Shown piece after piece: positions 24,582 to 33,309 of a stretch of 52,066 nt of DNA (position 1 is the stretch's first letter; every line of letters starts with the position of its first letter). A model generated the notes under the pieces. It saw only the letters and a list, made by a program, of their open reading frames with translations. It searched no databases and was not told where the DNA came from. The stretch comes from Gemmatimonadota bacterium. Lineage in GTDB: Bacteria > JAAXHH01. Position numbers and translations under genes: made by a program. The stretch lies in contig JAPOYX010000164.1 of assembly GCA_026706345.1 (NCBI GenBank), positions 1 through 52,066 of the forward strand. The letters are read 5' to 3'.

Positions 24582-26297
24582 TCAGCCGCTTTCTGCCCGA
24601 TCTTTCAGTCTCTTTCCGAGACTCCCGCCGGGATGGTACCGGGCGAAGTCTTCCCGGGTAAACCCGCGGCCGGCCTTCAGGGCCATGGCGAGCCCGTCGG
24701 CCACGGCGAGCTGGCAGGATGTGCTCACCGTCGGTGCGAGTCCAAGGGGACCGGCCTCACCCGCCACGGGCACGTGCAGGATCGCCGCGCTCGACCGGGC
24801 CAGATCGGATGACGGGTTCCCTGTGATCGCAATGATCGTCGCGCCGTTTGCGGCGAGGGTTTCCACGGCGGCCAGCAGTTCCTCGGTCTCCCCGCTGTGG
24901 GACAGGGCGACGACCACGTCCACTCGTGCCACCTGGCCGCTGTCGCCGTGGTTGCAGTCGGCCGGATCGAGGAAATACGCCTTCGTCCCGGTACTCTGCA
25001 ACGTCGCCGCCAGCTTGCGGCCGATATGGCGGGACTTGCCCACGCCGGTGACGTGTACGCGCCCGCCCGCGGTTTCCGACTTCCGAATGATCGTGATGGC
25101 TTCGTCGAAGTAGGTACCGGACATGCCTTCATGCAGCTTCGCCAGCGCCTCGGCGGTCCGCCCCACCGCGTTCAGTCCGGCGGAGCCGGGGAACGCCGCA
25201 CCGGGGGACGCCGCGCCCGAAGCTGTTTCGGCGGAATCGGCTCCTTCGGGTTTCACCGTTGCCGTTTCCGCGGCGGCCACTGTTTCGGCCGCGTTCCGAG
25301 CAGGGATCGGAGCGCCTTCGTACAGGGCCATCACGTCATCCCGGCTCGATCCGAGTTGCGGGAAAGCCCCTGGGATGCGGCAACATACGGCGCCGCAGGC
25401 ATTGGCCAGCGATGCGGTATCCTGCAAAGTCAGCCCATGGAAAAGTCCAGCGATCAGTCCGCCCAGGAAGGCATCCCCTGCGCCCGTGGTATCCCGGGCT
25501 TCCACGGGCTTCGCGGGCACGCGAATCGTCTGCTTCCCGTCGGTAACGACCGAGCCCTGTGCCCCTTCGGTGATCGCCACCAACCGGGCGCCGTACCGAC
25601 TGAAAATCCACTCGGCCCGTTCTTCGGAAGTGTCGGCTTCCGCTATCTGCAATGCGGCGGCCTTGGCGGGTTTCACGACGTCGGCGAGACGGAGGGCCTC
25701 TTCGAAATCCTCAGCGGATCCGAGTCCGGCCACTTCGATGGCGAAATCCGGCGGGACATCCACGTCGAGCACGGTGGGTACGCCGGCTTCGCGCGCGATG
25801 CGCAGCACGGCGATGACGGCGTCCAGCGGGAGCTGGGATATCTCCGTCGTCACCATGGCGGCCGAACGAATGTAATCGTCGAAATGCGTCTCCACGTCCG
25901 CGGCCGTGGTCTCCGCGGTCAGGGCGCGGGCCATGTAGATCGCCCGGTCCGCGTCTTCGGCCACATTGACCACCGAAAAGCCGGATGCGCGGCCCTCGAT
26001 GACCCGTATGGCCGACCGGTCGATGCCGTGGCGGTCCATCTCGTCCCGGATCATCGCGCCGTACCGGTCGTCTCCCTGGAATCCGAAGAGCCCGGCGGGG
26101 ACCCCCATCCGGGCCGTCCAGGCCAGGTGGTTCAGCGTCACCCCGCCCGCTATCTCGGTCACGACCGAGCCTGCTTCATCCGGCAGGATATAGGTTTTCT
26201 CCTCCGGTCCCGCGATCCGGTTCACCCGGTAGATCACGTCCACGACGTTGCTTCCGATGCCCACTACGCGACGAGTCCGATCGATCTCACCAAACAC
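24582..26297 (-). CDS. fused PfkB-family sugar kinase and SIS-domain sugar-phosphate isomerase
   Basis: The product is 571 residues with a GTG start 8 bases after GGAGG. Residues 10-325 are a ribokinase/PfkB kinase: GIGSNVVDVIYRV, the di-Gly IAGGVTLNHLAW, and signature DTTGAGDAFLGG (269-280) with the catalytic Asp at 275. Residues 330-380 are an Ala/Glu/Pro-rich linker. Residues 385-571 are a SIS domain of the KpsF/GutQ arabinose-5-phosphate isomerase type: VTGVGKSRHIGRKLAATLQS, NHGDSGQVARVD, SHSGETEEL, ARYHPGGSLGKRL. The CBS domains usual in KpsF are absent. Phosphorylation of a ketose or pentose followed by aldose-ketose isomerisation in one polypeptide is a reasonable inference; the sugar is unknown. 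Confidence 0.88.
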   Translation of the reverse strand: MFGEIDRTRRVVGIGSNVVDVIYRVNRIAGPEEKTYILPDEAGSVVTEIAGGVTLNHLAWTARMGVPAGLFGFQGDDRYGAMIRDEMDRHGIDRSAIRVIEGRASGFSVVNVAEDADRAIYMARALTAETTAADVETHFDDYIRSAAMVTTEISQLPLDAVIAVLRIAREAGVPTVLDVDVPPDFAIEVAGLGSAEDFEEALRLADVVKPAKAAALQIAEADTSEERAEWIFSRYGARLVAITEGAQGSVVTDGKQTIRVPAKPVEARDTTGAGDAFLGGLIAGLFHGLTLQDTASLANACGAVCCRIPGAFPQLGSSRDDVMALYEGAPIPARNAAETVAAAETATVKPEGADSAETASGAASPGAAFPGSAGLNAVGRTAEALAKLHEGMSGTYFDEAITIIRKSETAGGRVHVTGVGKSRHIGRKLAATLQSTGTKAYFLDPADCNHGDSGQVARVDVVVALSHSGETEELLAAVETLAANGATIIAITGNPSSDLARSSAAILHVPVAGEAGPLGLAPTVSTSCQLAVADGLAMALKAGRGFTREDFARYHPGGSLGKRLKDRAESG

Positions 26298-26398
26298 GAA
26301 GTCCCGCCTCCAAGTTACCGCAGCATTGCAGGTGTCGTCAAAACGCGGAGTCTTAAATCGTCATCCATGATCAAAACAAGAATCAACACATGCTTTAG

Positions 26399-26926
26399 TT
26401 ATGTGCCGTCTATAAAATCGAGATACAAACGACTGGGTTGGATGCCCGTGTTGTTTTGGTACTTTCCACTTTCATAGGTCTCGAAATCGCCATCCAGCGT
26501 GTGATAGTAAATCTGGCAGATTTCCACGTTCGGATAGATCCTGATGGGCCGGACACAGAACATCTCCAAAGTCCAGTAGCCAGCAAATCCCACATCGCCG
26601 AAACCTGCGGTTACGTGTACAAAAAGCCCCAATCTGCCTACTGATGACCGCCCCTCTAGCATGGGAACGTAATTATCCGTCCTGGTAAATTCCGCTGTCC
26701 TGCCAAGATAAAGTGTTTGGGGGCACAACTCGTACCCTTCGTCCGAGATCTGAATGGATCGCGTGCGGTTTTTCTTCTTCATATCGAGCACGTCATCCTC
26801 GTATATCATGAGTTCATTGGCGAGTGAAAGATTGTAACTATTTGGATTGAGCCTGGCCGGATCGAATGGCTCAATAACAATGTCTTTTCCAATGCGCTCG
26901 TGAATCATCTTTCCCGATAAGATCAC
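26399..26926 (-). CDS. dcd: dCTP deaminase
   Basis: The product is 175 residues from a GTG start (26924-26926) that lies 8 bases after AAGGA and gives the standard N-terminus ILSGKMIHERIG. The dCTP deaminase/dUTPase fold motifs are LNPNSYNLSLANEL, LEGRSSVGRLGLFVHVTAGF, and WTLEM with the catalytic Glu. It converts dCTP to dUTP (or dUMP in bifunctional members). Typical length is 170-195. The gene and its flanks are visibly richer in A+T than the neighbours, which hints at a different origin. Start codons further upstream in frame (26977) are less likely. Confidence 0.88.
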   Translation of the reverse strand: MILSGKMIHERIGKDIVIEPFDPARLNPNSYNLSLANELMIYEDDVLDMKKKNRTRSIQISDEGYELCPQTLYLGRTAEFTRTDNYVPMLEGRSSVGRLGLFVHVTAGFGDVGFAGYWTLEMFCVRPIRIYPNVEICQIYYHTLDGDFETYESGKYQNNTGIQPSRLYLDFIDGT

Positions 26927-27067
26927 TGCGATAGTCCTTATTGGGTATAAATCGTTTCGATACATCGAGGTGCGCATTTCAGCATGCTTGCGGTACGGTA
27001 GCCACGCAACGCAGGATTCCCGGATGTCCGATCCACATCGATCTTACACGCGGGTCGCAAGATGGTC

Positions 27068-27949
27068 TCAGCCGCTGTTCACCAGGACGACCGCGACCAG
27101 GGTCAGGGCGATGCCGACGTAGGCCGGCCTGCGCACCTGTTCTTTCCAGTACAATATAGCCACGAGCGTGGTGATGACAAGGCCGACCGCGCTTACGAAG
27201 GGAAAGACGACCGTGCCGGGAAGGTACTTGAGGGTGAGGACCAGGAGCCAGGTTCCTCCGACGTTGACCGTTCCCAGCAGGACGCTCCACCGCACCTCGG
27301 GCAGGCCCGCCCGGATCGGTTTGTTCCAGAGGTAGAAAAACCCCATGATTCCGGATACGGCGAAGAGGGAGAAGAGGTAGAGCGGCATCTGGCTCTGGGG
27401 CGCGAGTTCGCTGAAGACCTTCGGGGACAGGTGGCAGAATCCCGTCGTGATGAAGAGGGCCCCGACCAGCCAGGCGACGCCGCGAAGCGACATTTCCGCC
27501 TGTCTGCCCACGCCGAGCGTCAGGAGCGGCAGCGCGATGCAGACCGTAATGATTCCCGCGATCTGCGGCGGGTTGGGGATTTCGTACCAGATGACGATGG
27601 AACAAAGGATGGGGATCAGGACGGACAGGCGGACGATAGCCAGGGTCACGGCGACCCCGCCCTGCAGAAGCGCCTGGATCAGAAAGCGGAAGGCTACGAA
27701 ATAGAAGAATCCGCTGGCCGCGCCGATCCACACGGGGGTCCAATGCCAGACCCAGCCCGGGTCTGCGAGCATCAGCAGGCCGGAGATCACGGCGCCCGCG
27801 CCATAATTCAGGCTGCCCACCGCCAGGGCATTGCGTCCGTTATGGTGGGCGGACTTCAGAATCAGGCCGAAACACGACGTCACGACGGTCGCCGTGATCA
27901 GCAGAAGGAGTCCGAGCGCCGTAGTCTGTTCTCCGTCCGTAGATAACAA
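27068..27949 (-). CDS. EamA/DMT-superfamily transporter
   Basis: The product is 293 residues with ten predicted membrane helices in two repeats, the layout of the drug/metabolite transporter superfamily. Helix boundaries are clear at LGLLLLITATVVTSCFGLIL, IAGIITVCIALPLLTLGVG and YVGIALTLVAVVLVNSG. The start at TTG 27947-27949 is the only usable one in the frame, and there is no good RBS, so the N-terminus is uncertain. The substrate cannot be predicted from sequence. Confidence 0.8.
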   Translation of the reverse strand: MLSTDGEQTTALGLLLLITATVVTSCFGLILKSAHHNGRNALAVGSLNYGAGAVISGLLMLADPGWVWHWTPVWIGAASGFFYFVAFRFLIQALLQGGVAVTLAIVRLSVLIPILCSIVIWYEIPNPPQIAGIITVCIALPLLTLGVGRQAEMSLRGVAWLVGALFITTGFCHLSPKVFSELAPQSQMPLYLFSLFAVSGIMGFFYLWNKPIRAGLPEVRWSVLLGTVNVGGTWLLVLTLKYLPGTVVFPFVSAVGLVITTLVAILYWKEQVRRPAYVGIALTLVAVVLVNSG

Positions 27950-28009
27950 GAAGCCGGCGAACGAATACCGCCTCGCCGGCTCCTTGATTCATGATCGCCG
28001 AGGATCGGG

Positions 28010-28657
28010 TTACGGCGTGAAGGCGAAAGTACCCACGTACGCGCTGCGCTTGTTCGGAATGCTCCACGTGGCGATCAGGTCCGAACCACTGTATGCGTGG
28101 GCGGCGGTCTGGACCAGCGTGGCCGAAGCGTCCTTCGTGAACGGATCGTACCACACCATGCGGTCGCAGTTGGGCTCGTGATCGGTCGCCAGCATGGTCC
28201 GGGTGTTCACGCGAACCTGGCCGTCCACCGAGACGGCATACGCATCCCCGCCTTCGTGACGGAAGGATATGTCGGTGGGCTTCACCGTCTTCACCGTGCC
28301 GAAGAGATCGCCATAGCGCGCCGAGAAGGTCTCTTTCAGCGCCTGGCGCTGGGTCGGCGTAGCCTTGCTGTCGATCATCAGTACGGTTTCGCGGGCGTGA
28401 TGGCCGAGTTGCAGGTTGCCCTTACCGAGAATGACGGCGACGACGGACAGATCGGCCAGCGCCCCTTCACGGATGTGCCATGCCACCACGGCCTGGTTGG
28501 CATCACCGCCCGCCTCGGCCGAGTAGGTACAGCCGCCGCCCAGGATGTGGTTGGAGCGCACTTCCACGTAATCGCCGGCAACCGAGGGGGAACCCGCCAG
28601 CGCCGGGGATGCCGCGAGGACGATCGCGGCCATGAGTGAGCATACGGTTTTCAGCAT
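28010..28657 (-). CDS. DUF1326 protein with signal peptide
   Basis: The product is 215 residues: a signal peptide (MLKTVCSLMAAIVLAASPALA) and then a DUF1326-type domain (AGDYVEVRSNHILGGGCTYS, AVVAWHIREGALADLSVVAV, GNLQLGHHARETVLMIDSKA). GGGAGG precedes the ATG. Many DUF1326 proteins are cytoplasmic; this one looks exported. Role unknown. It is 60 bases upstream of the transporter gene on the same strand. Confidence 0.75.
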   Translation of the reverse strand: MLKTVCSLMAAIVLAASPALAGSPSVAGDYVEVRSNHILGGGCTYSAEAGGDANQAVVAWHIREGALADLSVVAVILGKGNLQLGHHARETVLMIDSKATPTQRQALKETFSARYGDLFGTVKTVKPTDISFRHEGGDAYAVSVDGQVRVNTRTMLATDHEPNCDRMVWYDPFTKDASATLVQTAAHAYSGSDLIATWSIPNKRSAYVGTFAFTP

Positions 28658-29035
28658 GTTTGCCTCCCTGCCTTGCGGTTTATGGCGTCGGATTTCGCGG
28701 GTCAGCGCATCCGGCCCGGTAAATTCATCGCGTAGCCGGCGGCCAGGTTCGAAGGCAGATCGCTGCCCTTGTCCTGATCAATATCGATTGAACGCGAAAA
28801 AGATCCGCGGTATATTCTACCGTACCAGGAACATCTCAGTATATTCAATATATGTTCTTCCCGCCCTTCAAGTCAATCGCAAATCGAATCAATCGCGGGA
28901 ACGGTCCGGCCTCTCCGGCGGCCGGTCTTAACCAGTATCAGATCTGAATCGGCGCAAGGCCCGACCAATGCCGGCACCTGTGGCGGCTTCAACCGGTACG
29001 CGGCCTTCCCGGACCTTCTGCCAAAGGAAAGGAAC
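28658..29035. other. non-coding divergent promoter region
   Basis: This stretch of 378 bases between the divergent DUF1326 and aldo/keto reductase genes holds no gene that I can support. An AT-rich patch at 28800-28875 (tatattctac..., tatattcaatatatg) is the likely promoter zone. Confidence 0.5.
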
Positions 29036-29977
29036 ATGGAATACAGAGCACTCGGTGAATCGGGACTGACGGTATCGGTCGTCGGCATGGGCTGCTGGCC
29101 CATGGCCGGCGTCGGGTGGACCGGAATCGACGACAACGCCTCCCTGGCAGCGCTTGAGGCGGCCATGGACGGCGGCATCACCCTCATCGACACCGCCTAC
29201 ATGTACGGGCGCAGCGGCGAGTCGGAAAGGCTGGTTGGACGGGCCATCGCGGGCAGACGCGACCGGATCGTCCTGGCGACGAAATGCGGCCTGTACTGGG
29301 ACGGCGCCGCGTTGCTTCGCGACAGTTCGAGGAAGCGCGTTCTGGAGCAGGTCGAAGAGAGCCTGCGACGGTTGAATACCGACTACATCGACCTGTACCA
29401 GGTGCACGCGCCGGACGAGGACACGCCTTTCGAGGAAACGGCCGTAACCCTCGCCGAGCTGAGGGAGCAGGGCAAGATCCGGGCGATCGGCGTGAGCAAT
29501 TACGACGTTGCCCAGATGAAAAGTTTCGCAAGCCATGCGCCGCTGCACTCGGACCAGCCGCCGTACAACCCGCTGATCCGCGACATCGAGGCGGAGATCC
29601 TGCCGCACTGCCGGGAAAACCGCATCGGCGTAATCTCCTACTGGCCATTGTACAAGGGATTACTGACCGGGAAGTACGGACGCGGCCACCGGTTTCCGGA
29701 AGGCGACTCCCGAAACGAAGATCCCCGGTTCCAGGGCGAAGCACTGGACCGTACGCTCGATACGCTCGACCGGTTGAAGCCGATAGCGGACGAATACGGC
29801 AAGTCACTCGCCCAACTCATCATCCACTGGACGGCCCGCCAGCCCGGGATCACGTCGGTCCTGTGCGGGGCGACGCGGCCGGCACACGTGGAACAGAACA
29901 TCGACGCGGTAGGCTGGGAACTGTCCGATGAGCACCGCAGGCAAGTCGACGAGATCATTGCCGGGCTGGGTGGATAG
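29036..29977 (+). CDS. aldo/keto reductase
   Basis: The product is 313 residues. The N-terminus YRALGESGLTVSVVGMGCWP is typical of the AKR family, and the catalytic tetrad is visible as Asp/Tyr in LIDTAYMYGRSGESE, Lys in LATKCGLYWDG and His in LYQVHAPDEDTP. The NADP-binding C-terminal motif is SVLCGATRPAHVEQN. AAAGGAAAGGAAC precedes the ATG. It is a different AKR subgroup from the 16312 gene. It stands alone on the plus strand, so the substrate is not hinted at by neighbours. Confidence 0.88.
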   Translation: MEYRALGESGLTVSVVGMGCWPMAGVGWTGIDDNASLAALEAAMDGGITLIDTAYMYGRSGESERLVGRAIAGRRDRIVLATKCGLYWDGAALLRDSSRKRVLEQVEESLRRLNTDYIDLYQVHAPDEDTPFEETAVTLAELREQGKIRAIGVSNYDVAQMKSFASHAPLHSDQPPYNPLIRDIEAEILPHCRENRIGVISYWPLYKGLLTGKYGRGHRFPEGDSRNEDPRFQGEALDRTLDTLDRLKPIADEYGKSLAQLIIHWTARQPGITSVLCGATRPAHVEQNIDAVGWELSDEHRRQVDEIIAGLGG

Positions 29978-30114
29978 GTGGAGAACGGCAGGTTGGCAGC
30001 CGACGGGCACGCTCGCCGGACCATGCGGACCATGCACGCCACGGGCATCGGAAGAACGTCAGTCGGACAGTGGGCCGGGGGCGAGGACCGGCTTTGGCCT
30101 GGCGGCCGACGGGT

Positions 30115-30543
30115 CTAGTTCGCCAACGCGCCGCTCGCGATCGAGCGGATCTTCTTGACCATAGAACGAAAACCGTTGCTTCGGCTCGGACTGAGGTGGG
30201 AAGCCAGGTCCAGCCGGTCGAAGATGCCCTCGATGTCGGCGTCGAGGATCTGCCGCGGCGTCTTGCCGGAATAGACCATGAGCAGGATGGCCACGAGGCC
30301 GCGGACGATGTGGGCATCGCTGTCGGCGTCGAAGGTGATGGTCGGCGGCAGGGTATCCGCGACGTGGGGCACGAGCCACACCTGGCTCACGCATCCCTTG
30401 ACCTTGTACGCTTCCGTCTTGTAGGCATCATCCAGGGACGGAAGCTTCTTTCCCAAGTCGATGATCTCCTGGTAGCGCTCTTCCCAGTCGTCCAGGTATT
30501 CGAAGTCTTCCAGCACTTCTTCTATCGTCGTGTCAAGCGTCAC
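30115..30543 (-). CDS. sufE: SufE-family sulfur acceptor for Fe-S cluster assembly
   Basis: The product is 142 residues from GTG 30541-30543, which follows GGGAGGA by about 9 bases. The sulfur-accepting cysteine falls at residue 51 (YKVKGCVSQVWLV), the same position as in E. coli SufE. Other family motifs are LPSLDDAYKTEAYKVKGC, GLVAILLMVYSGKTPRQILD and GFRSMVKKIR. SufE takes persulfide from the cysteine desulfurase SufS. No sufS or other suf gene is adjacent. Confidence 0.9.
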   Translation of the reverse strand: MTLDTTIEEVLEDFEYLDDWEERYQEIIDLGKKLPSLDDAYKTEAYKVKGCVSQVWLVPHVADTLPPTITFDADSDAHIVRGLVAILLMVYSGKTPRQILDADIEGIFDRLDLASHLSPSRSNGFRSMVKKIRSIASGALAN

Positions 30544-30575
30544 GATAGCGCTTCCTCCCTGCGGATCCAGCCAGT

Positions 30576-30597
30576 CAGACCAGTCTTGTCTGGTCTG
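30576..30597. promoter_or_regulatory. perfect inverted repeat in the sufE leader
   Basis: CAGACCAG and CTGGTCTG are separated by 6 bases and lie about 35 bases upstream of the sufE GTG, after the stop of the HupE-like gene. There is no T-run, so an intrinsic terminator is unlikely. It could be an operator or an RNA hairpin. Confidence 0.4.
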
Positions 30598-30659
30598 CCC
30601 GGTGCGTGGTTCAACCCGGCGCACCCGGTCCGCGGATCATGCCCTTTCCGCAGCCCTGC

Positions 30660-31238
30660 TCAACTCGCTCCCAGCAGCAACATGGCCGAAACCCCGGCGG
30701 CCGCGCCCGATACGAAGAGGTTCCACTGGCGGTGCGGCGTTCCCAGGATCCGCAGGATCACGAAGGCCACGGCCGCGAAGATTGCCACGATCATCAACTG
30801 GCCCAGCTCCAGTCCGATATTGAAGGACAGGAGCGGCACGACGATCGATTCTTCCATGCCGAGCAGCGCCCTCAGGTAGTTCGAGAAACCCAGGCCGTGG
30901 ATCAAGCCGAAGAACAGGGCCAGTCCATAGCTCGTCTTCCGGCCGATTTTCCCCTCGAACGGCCTGTAGACGTTCATCAGGCAGGTCGCCAGGATCGTCA
31001 CGGGGATGAGCGTTTCGACCAGGTCCGACGGGACCAGGACAAGGCGGAGCGTGGCCAGCGCCAGGGTAATCGAGTGCCCGACCGTGAAAGCCGTGACGAG
31101 CAAGAGCACCGAACGCCACCGGTTCAGCGGATAGGCGGCGCATAGGGCGATGATGAAAACGATGTGGTCGTAGGCGTTCAGGTCCGAAATATGGTCGAAA
31201 CCGAGTTGCAGATAGACCTGGAATTCGGACATCGTCAT
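30660..31238 (-). CDS. HupE/UreJ-like membrane protein
   Basis: The product is 192 residues with about six membrane helices and the conserved His/Asp pattern of the HupE/UreJ_2 group: GFDHISDLNAYDHIVFIIAL, FTVGHSITLALA and FGLIHGLGF. HupE/UreJ relatives are proposed metal (nickel or cobalt) permeases; this subgroup is uncharacterised. Its start overlaps the end of the DUF6702 gene by 4 bases (ATGA type), so the two are co-translated. Confidence 0.82.
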   Translation of the reverse strand: MTMSEFQVYLQLGFDHISDLNAYDHIVFIIALCAAYPLNRWRSVLLLVTAFTVGHSITLALATLRLVLVPSDLVETLIPVTILATCLMNVYRPFEGKIGRKTSYGLALFFGLIHGLGFSNYLRALLGMEESIVVPLLSFNIGLELGQLMIVAIFAAVAFVILRILGTPHRQWNLFVSGAAAGVSAMLLLGAS

Positions 31239-31783
31239 GCCCCGAAACGCACCGTCCCCGTGACGGTTTTCTTACTCAGGTTGACGTATTTCTTCTCGCC
31301 GCCGATTTCGAACCGCATCACGTTGGCCTGCGTGTCGAACATATCAATCAGGATCCGGTTCTCGACCTCGATCGTCTCCACGCGGTCCACACCCGTAATC
31401 TGCACCAGGCAGGCCGTGGCGTCAAGCGCGTCCTCCATGCCGACGTAGGTCAGTTGCCGGTCTACGTCGTTGACTCGAAAGGCCAGCCGGGAGGCCAGGT
31501 AGTCCGACACGTGCCGGTCACGGTCCTCCCGGGCCTGATCGGTCCAGAGCCTGAGCCGGGGGCCGCCCTCGGCCACGATGGCCTCCTCCAGGTCGTCCGT
31601 GAAGATCCGCACGGACACGTCGAGGCGCGCTTCGTCCGCGTTCCACTTGACCCGCGCGATGCTCACGTAGAACACGTGGGCCCGCGCAACGGACGGACGC
31701 AGAACCGCAGACGGATCAAGGACCGGGACAGGTTCGATCACGGGAACGAACAAGAGGCAGAGGAAGATCCTGAGCGTCGTCAT
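31235..31783 (-). CDS. DUF6702-type exported protein
   Basis: The product is 182 residues: a signal-like N-terminus, then HVFYVSIARVKWNADEARLD and VSVRIFTDDLEEAI, which match the DUF6702 pattern (H-x-Y/F-V-S-x-x-x-h-x-a/w-n, IFTDDLE). It overlaps the HupE-like gene by 4 bases and follows the M28 peptidase by 10 bases, forming a tight operon. In Bacteroidetes, DUF6702 and HupE/UreJ-like genes commonly sit next to a metallopeptidase, as I recall. Function unknown. Confidence 0.75.
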   Translation of the reverse strand: MTTLRIFLCLLFVPVIEPVPVLDPSAVLRPSVARAHVFYVSIARVKWNADEARLDVSVRIFTDDLEEAIVAEGGPRLRLWTDQAREDRDRHVSDYLASRLAFRVNDVDRQLTYVGMEDALDATACLVQITGVDRVETIEVENRILIDMFDTQANVMRFEIGGEKKYVNLSKKTVTGTVRFGA

Positions 31784-31793
31784 CGCCCCCTTC

Positions 31794-33248
31794 CTACTGC
31801 GCCTTTTCGTCCCTGAGGCCGTACTTGTCGATCAGGTAGATCAACGTGGCGATGGACGCGCCGCCCAGTTCCAGCTCCCGGCGGTTCACCGCTTCGAAGA
31901 CGTCGGTGGGCGCGTGATGGTAGTCGAAAGCCCGTTGCGAGTCGGGGATGAATCCGATGGTCGGGGTGCCCGTCTCCCTGCGGAGCGGATTGATGTCCGC
32001 GCCACCGCCGCCCTTGTTGATGTAGGCGATCGTGTTCTGGGGAAACAGAGGCAGCCACGAGCGGAACCTTTCGAGGACGTCATCGTCGACGGACGCGCCG
32101 AATCCCCGCGGACTGAAGCCGCCCGCGTCGCTCTCGAGGGCGATCAGGTGCTTCTCGCCCGTTTCCTTCGCTACCTCGGCGTACTTGAGGCCGCCGCGGA
32201 GGCCGTTTTCCTCGTTCATGAAAAGGACGGCCCGAATGGTGTGCCGGGGCCGGATGCCCAGTTTCTGGAACGTCCGCAGCACGCCGAGGGAGTGGACCAC
32301 ACCCGCGCCGTCGTCGTGGGCGCCCTCAGCCACGTCCCATGAATCGAGGTGGCCGCCCACCAGGATGATCTCGTCCGGCCGTTCGCTGCCCCGGATCTCG
32401 CCGATCACGTTGTGCGAAAGGGCGTCGGGGTGCCACTTGCTGGACAGGTGCATATAGAGTCTGGCTTCGGGCTGGTCCTCGAGCACCCGGACCAGGCGGT
32501 CGGCGGACTGGAAGCCCAGGGCCGCGGCGGGGATGCGCTCGACGTCTTCGAGATAGCGCAGGCCGCCTGTATGGGGCGCGTCGTCGAAGTTCGAGGCGAC
32601 GGAGCGGATCACCACGCCCGCGGCGCCGAACTTCGCCGCCTGGGACGGACCGGCGAAACGCTGGTCCACGGCCCCGCCGTAGCCGGGCCCGGTCGCGATC
32701 ACCGTCTGGTCGAAGGGCCGGTTGTAGAAGACGATCTTCCCTTCAACGGCCTCGCGGCCGAGCTCTTCCACTTCCTCGAGGGAGTGGACCACGACCACCG
32801 GGGCCGTGATCCCCGTCGGTGCCGTCGGCACCGATCCTCCGATGGCCAGAGCGCGCAGCTCTATCATGCCTTCCTCGACGTCGACGATCCGCACCTGCTC
32901 CGGACCGCCCCGTTCCCAGTGGGGCACCATGACTTCCTGCAGGTAGACCCGGTCGAACCCGTAGTCCTCCATCACCTCTTTGGCCCATGCCACGGCGCGC
33001 TCCGCGCCTTCCGAACCGCTGAGCCGCGGTCCGATGTTCTTGCACAGATCTTCTAGGAGGTAGTACATCTCTCCCGAGGTCAGCCGTTCGTTGAAGATCG
33101 CGGTGACGGTCTTTTCGTCCTCGGTCTGGGCGCGGGCTTCGTGCGTATCGACAAGCGAATAAGAGAGGGCAAGACAGAGGGTGAGGAAGGAGAACAGGAT
33201 TACGCGGCGCGCGACCCCGGTTGCGGCATCCTGATAGGGGAACAGCAT
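31794..33248 (-). CDS. M28-family metallopeptidase with PA domain (exported)
   Basis: The product is 484 residues with a signal peptide ending near EARAQ. The N-terminal segment (YYLLEDLCKNIGPRLSGSEG) and a PA-type insert (APVVVVHSLEEVEELGREAV) precede the M28 zinc site. Metal ligands are visible as His/Asp in VGGHLDSWDVAEGAHDDGAG, Glu in FMNEENG, Asp in LESDAGG and a late His in DYHHAPTDV. This order matches carboxypeptidase-Q/PGCP-like aminopeptidases. GGAGG precedes the ATG. It is the first gene of the operon with DUF6702 and HupE-like. It acts in the periplasm or outside. Confidence 0.9.
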   Translation of the reverse strand: MLFPYQDAATGVARRVILFSFLTLCLALSYSLVDTHEARAQTEDEKTVTAIFNERLTSGEMYYLLEDLCKNIGPRLSGSEGAERAVAWAKEVMEDYGFDRVYLQEVMVPHWERGGPEQVRIVDVEEGMIELRALAIGGSVPTAPTGITAPVVVVHSLEEVEELGREAVEGKIVFYNRPFDQTVIATGPGYGGAVDQRFAGPSQAAKFGAAGVVIRSVASNFDDAPHTGGLRYLEDVERIPAAALGFQSADRLVRVLEDQPEARLYMHLSSKWHPDALSHNVIGEIRGSERPDEIILVGGHLDSWDVAEGAHDDGAGVVHSLGVLRTFQKLGIRPRHTIRAVLFMNEENGLRGGLKYAEVAKETGEKHLIALESDAGGFSPRGFGASVDDDVLERFRSWLPLFPQNTIAYINKGGGGADINPLRRETGTPTIGFIPDSQRAFDYHHAPTDVFEAVNRRELELGGASIATLIYLIDKYGLRDEKAQ

Positions 33249-33309
33249 GAAGGCCTCCGTATTGTTTCGAAATATAGATGGAACTAAAGACGTACCCGGT
33301 CCGTGACGG

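Noticed and set aside
22213-25113. 966-codon open frame on the plus strand
   Set aside because: It runs antisense to the MTHFR, phosphatase and kinase-isomerase genes and has no family-like motifs; it is a high-GC shadow.
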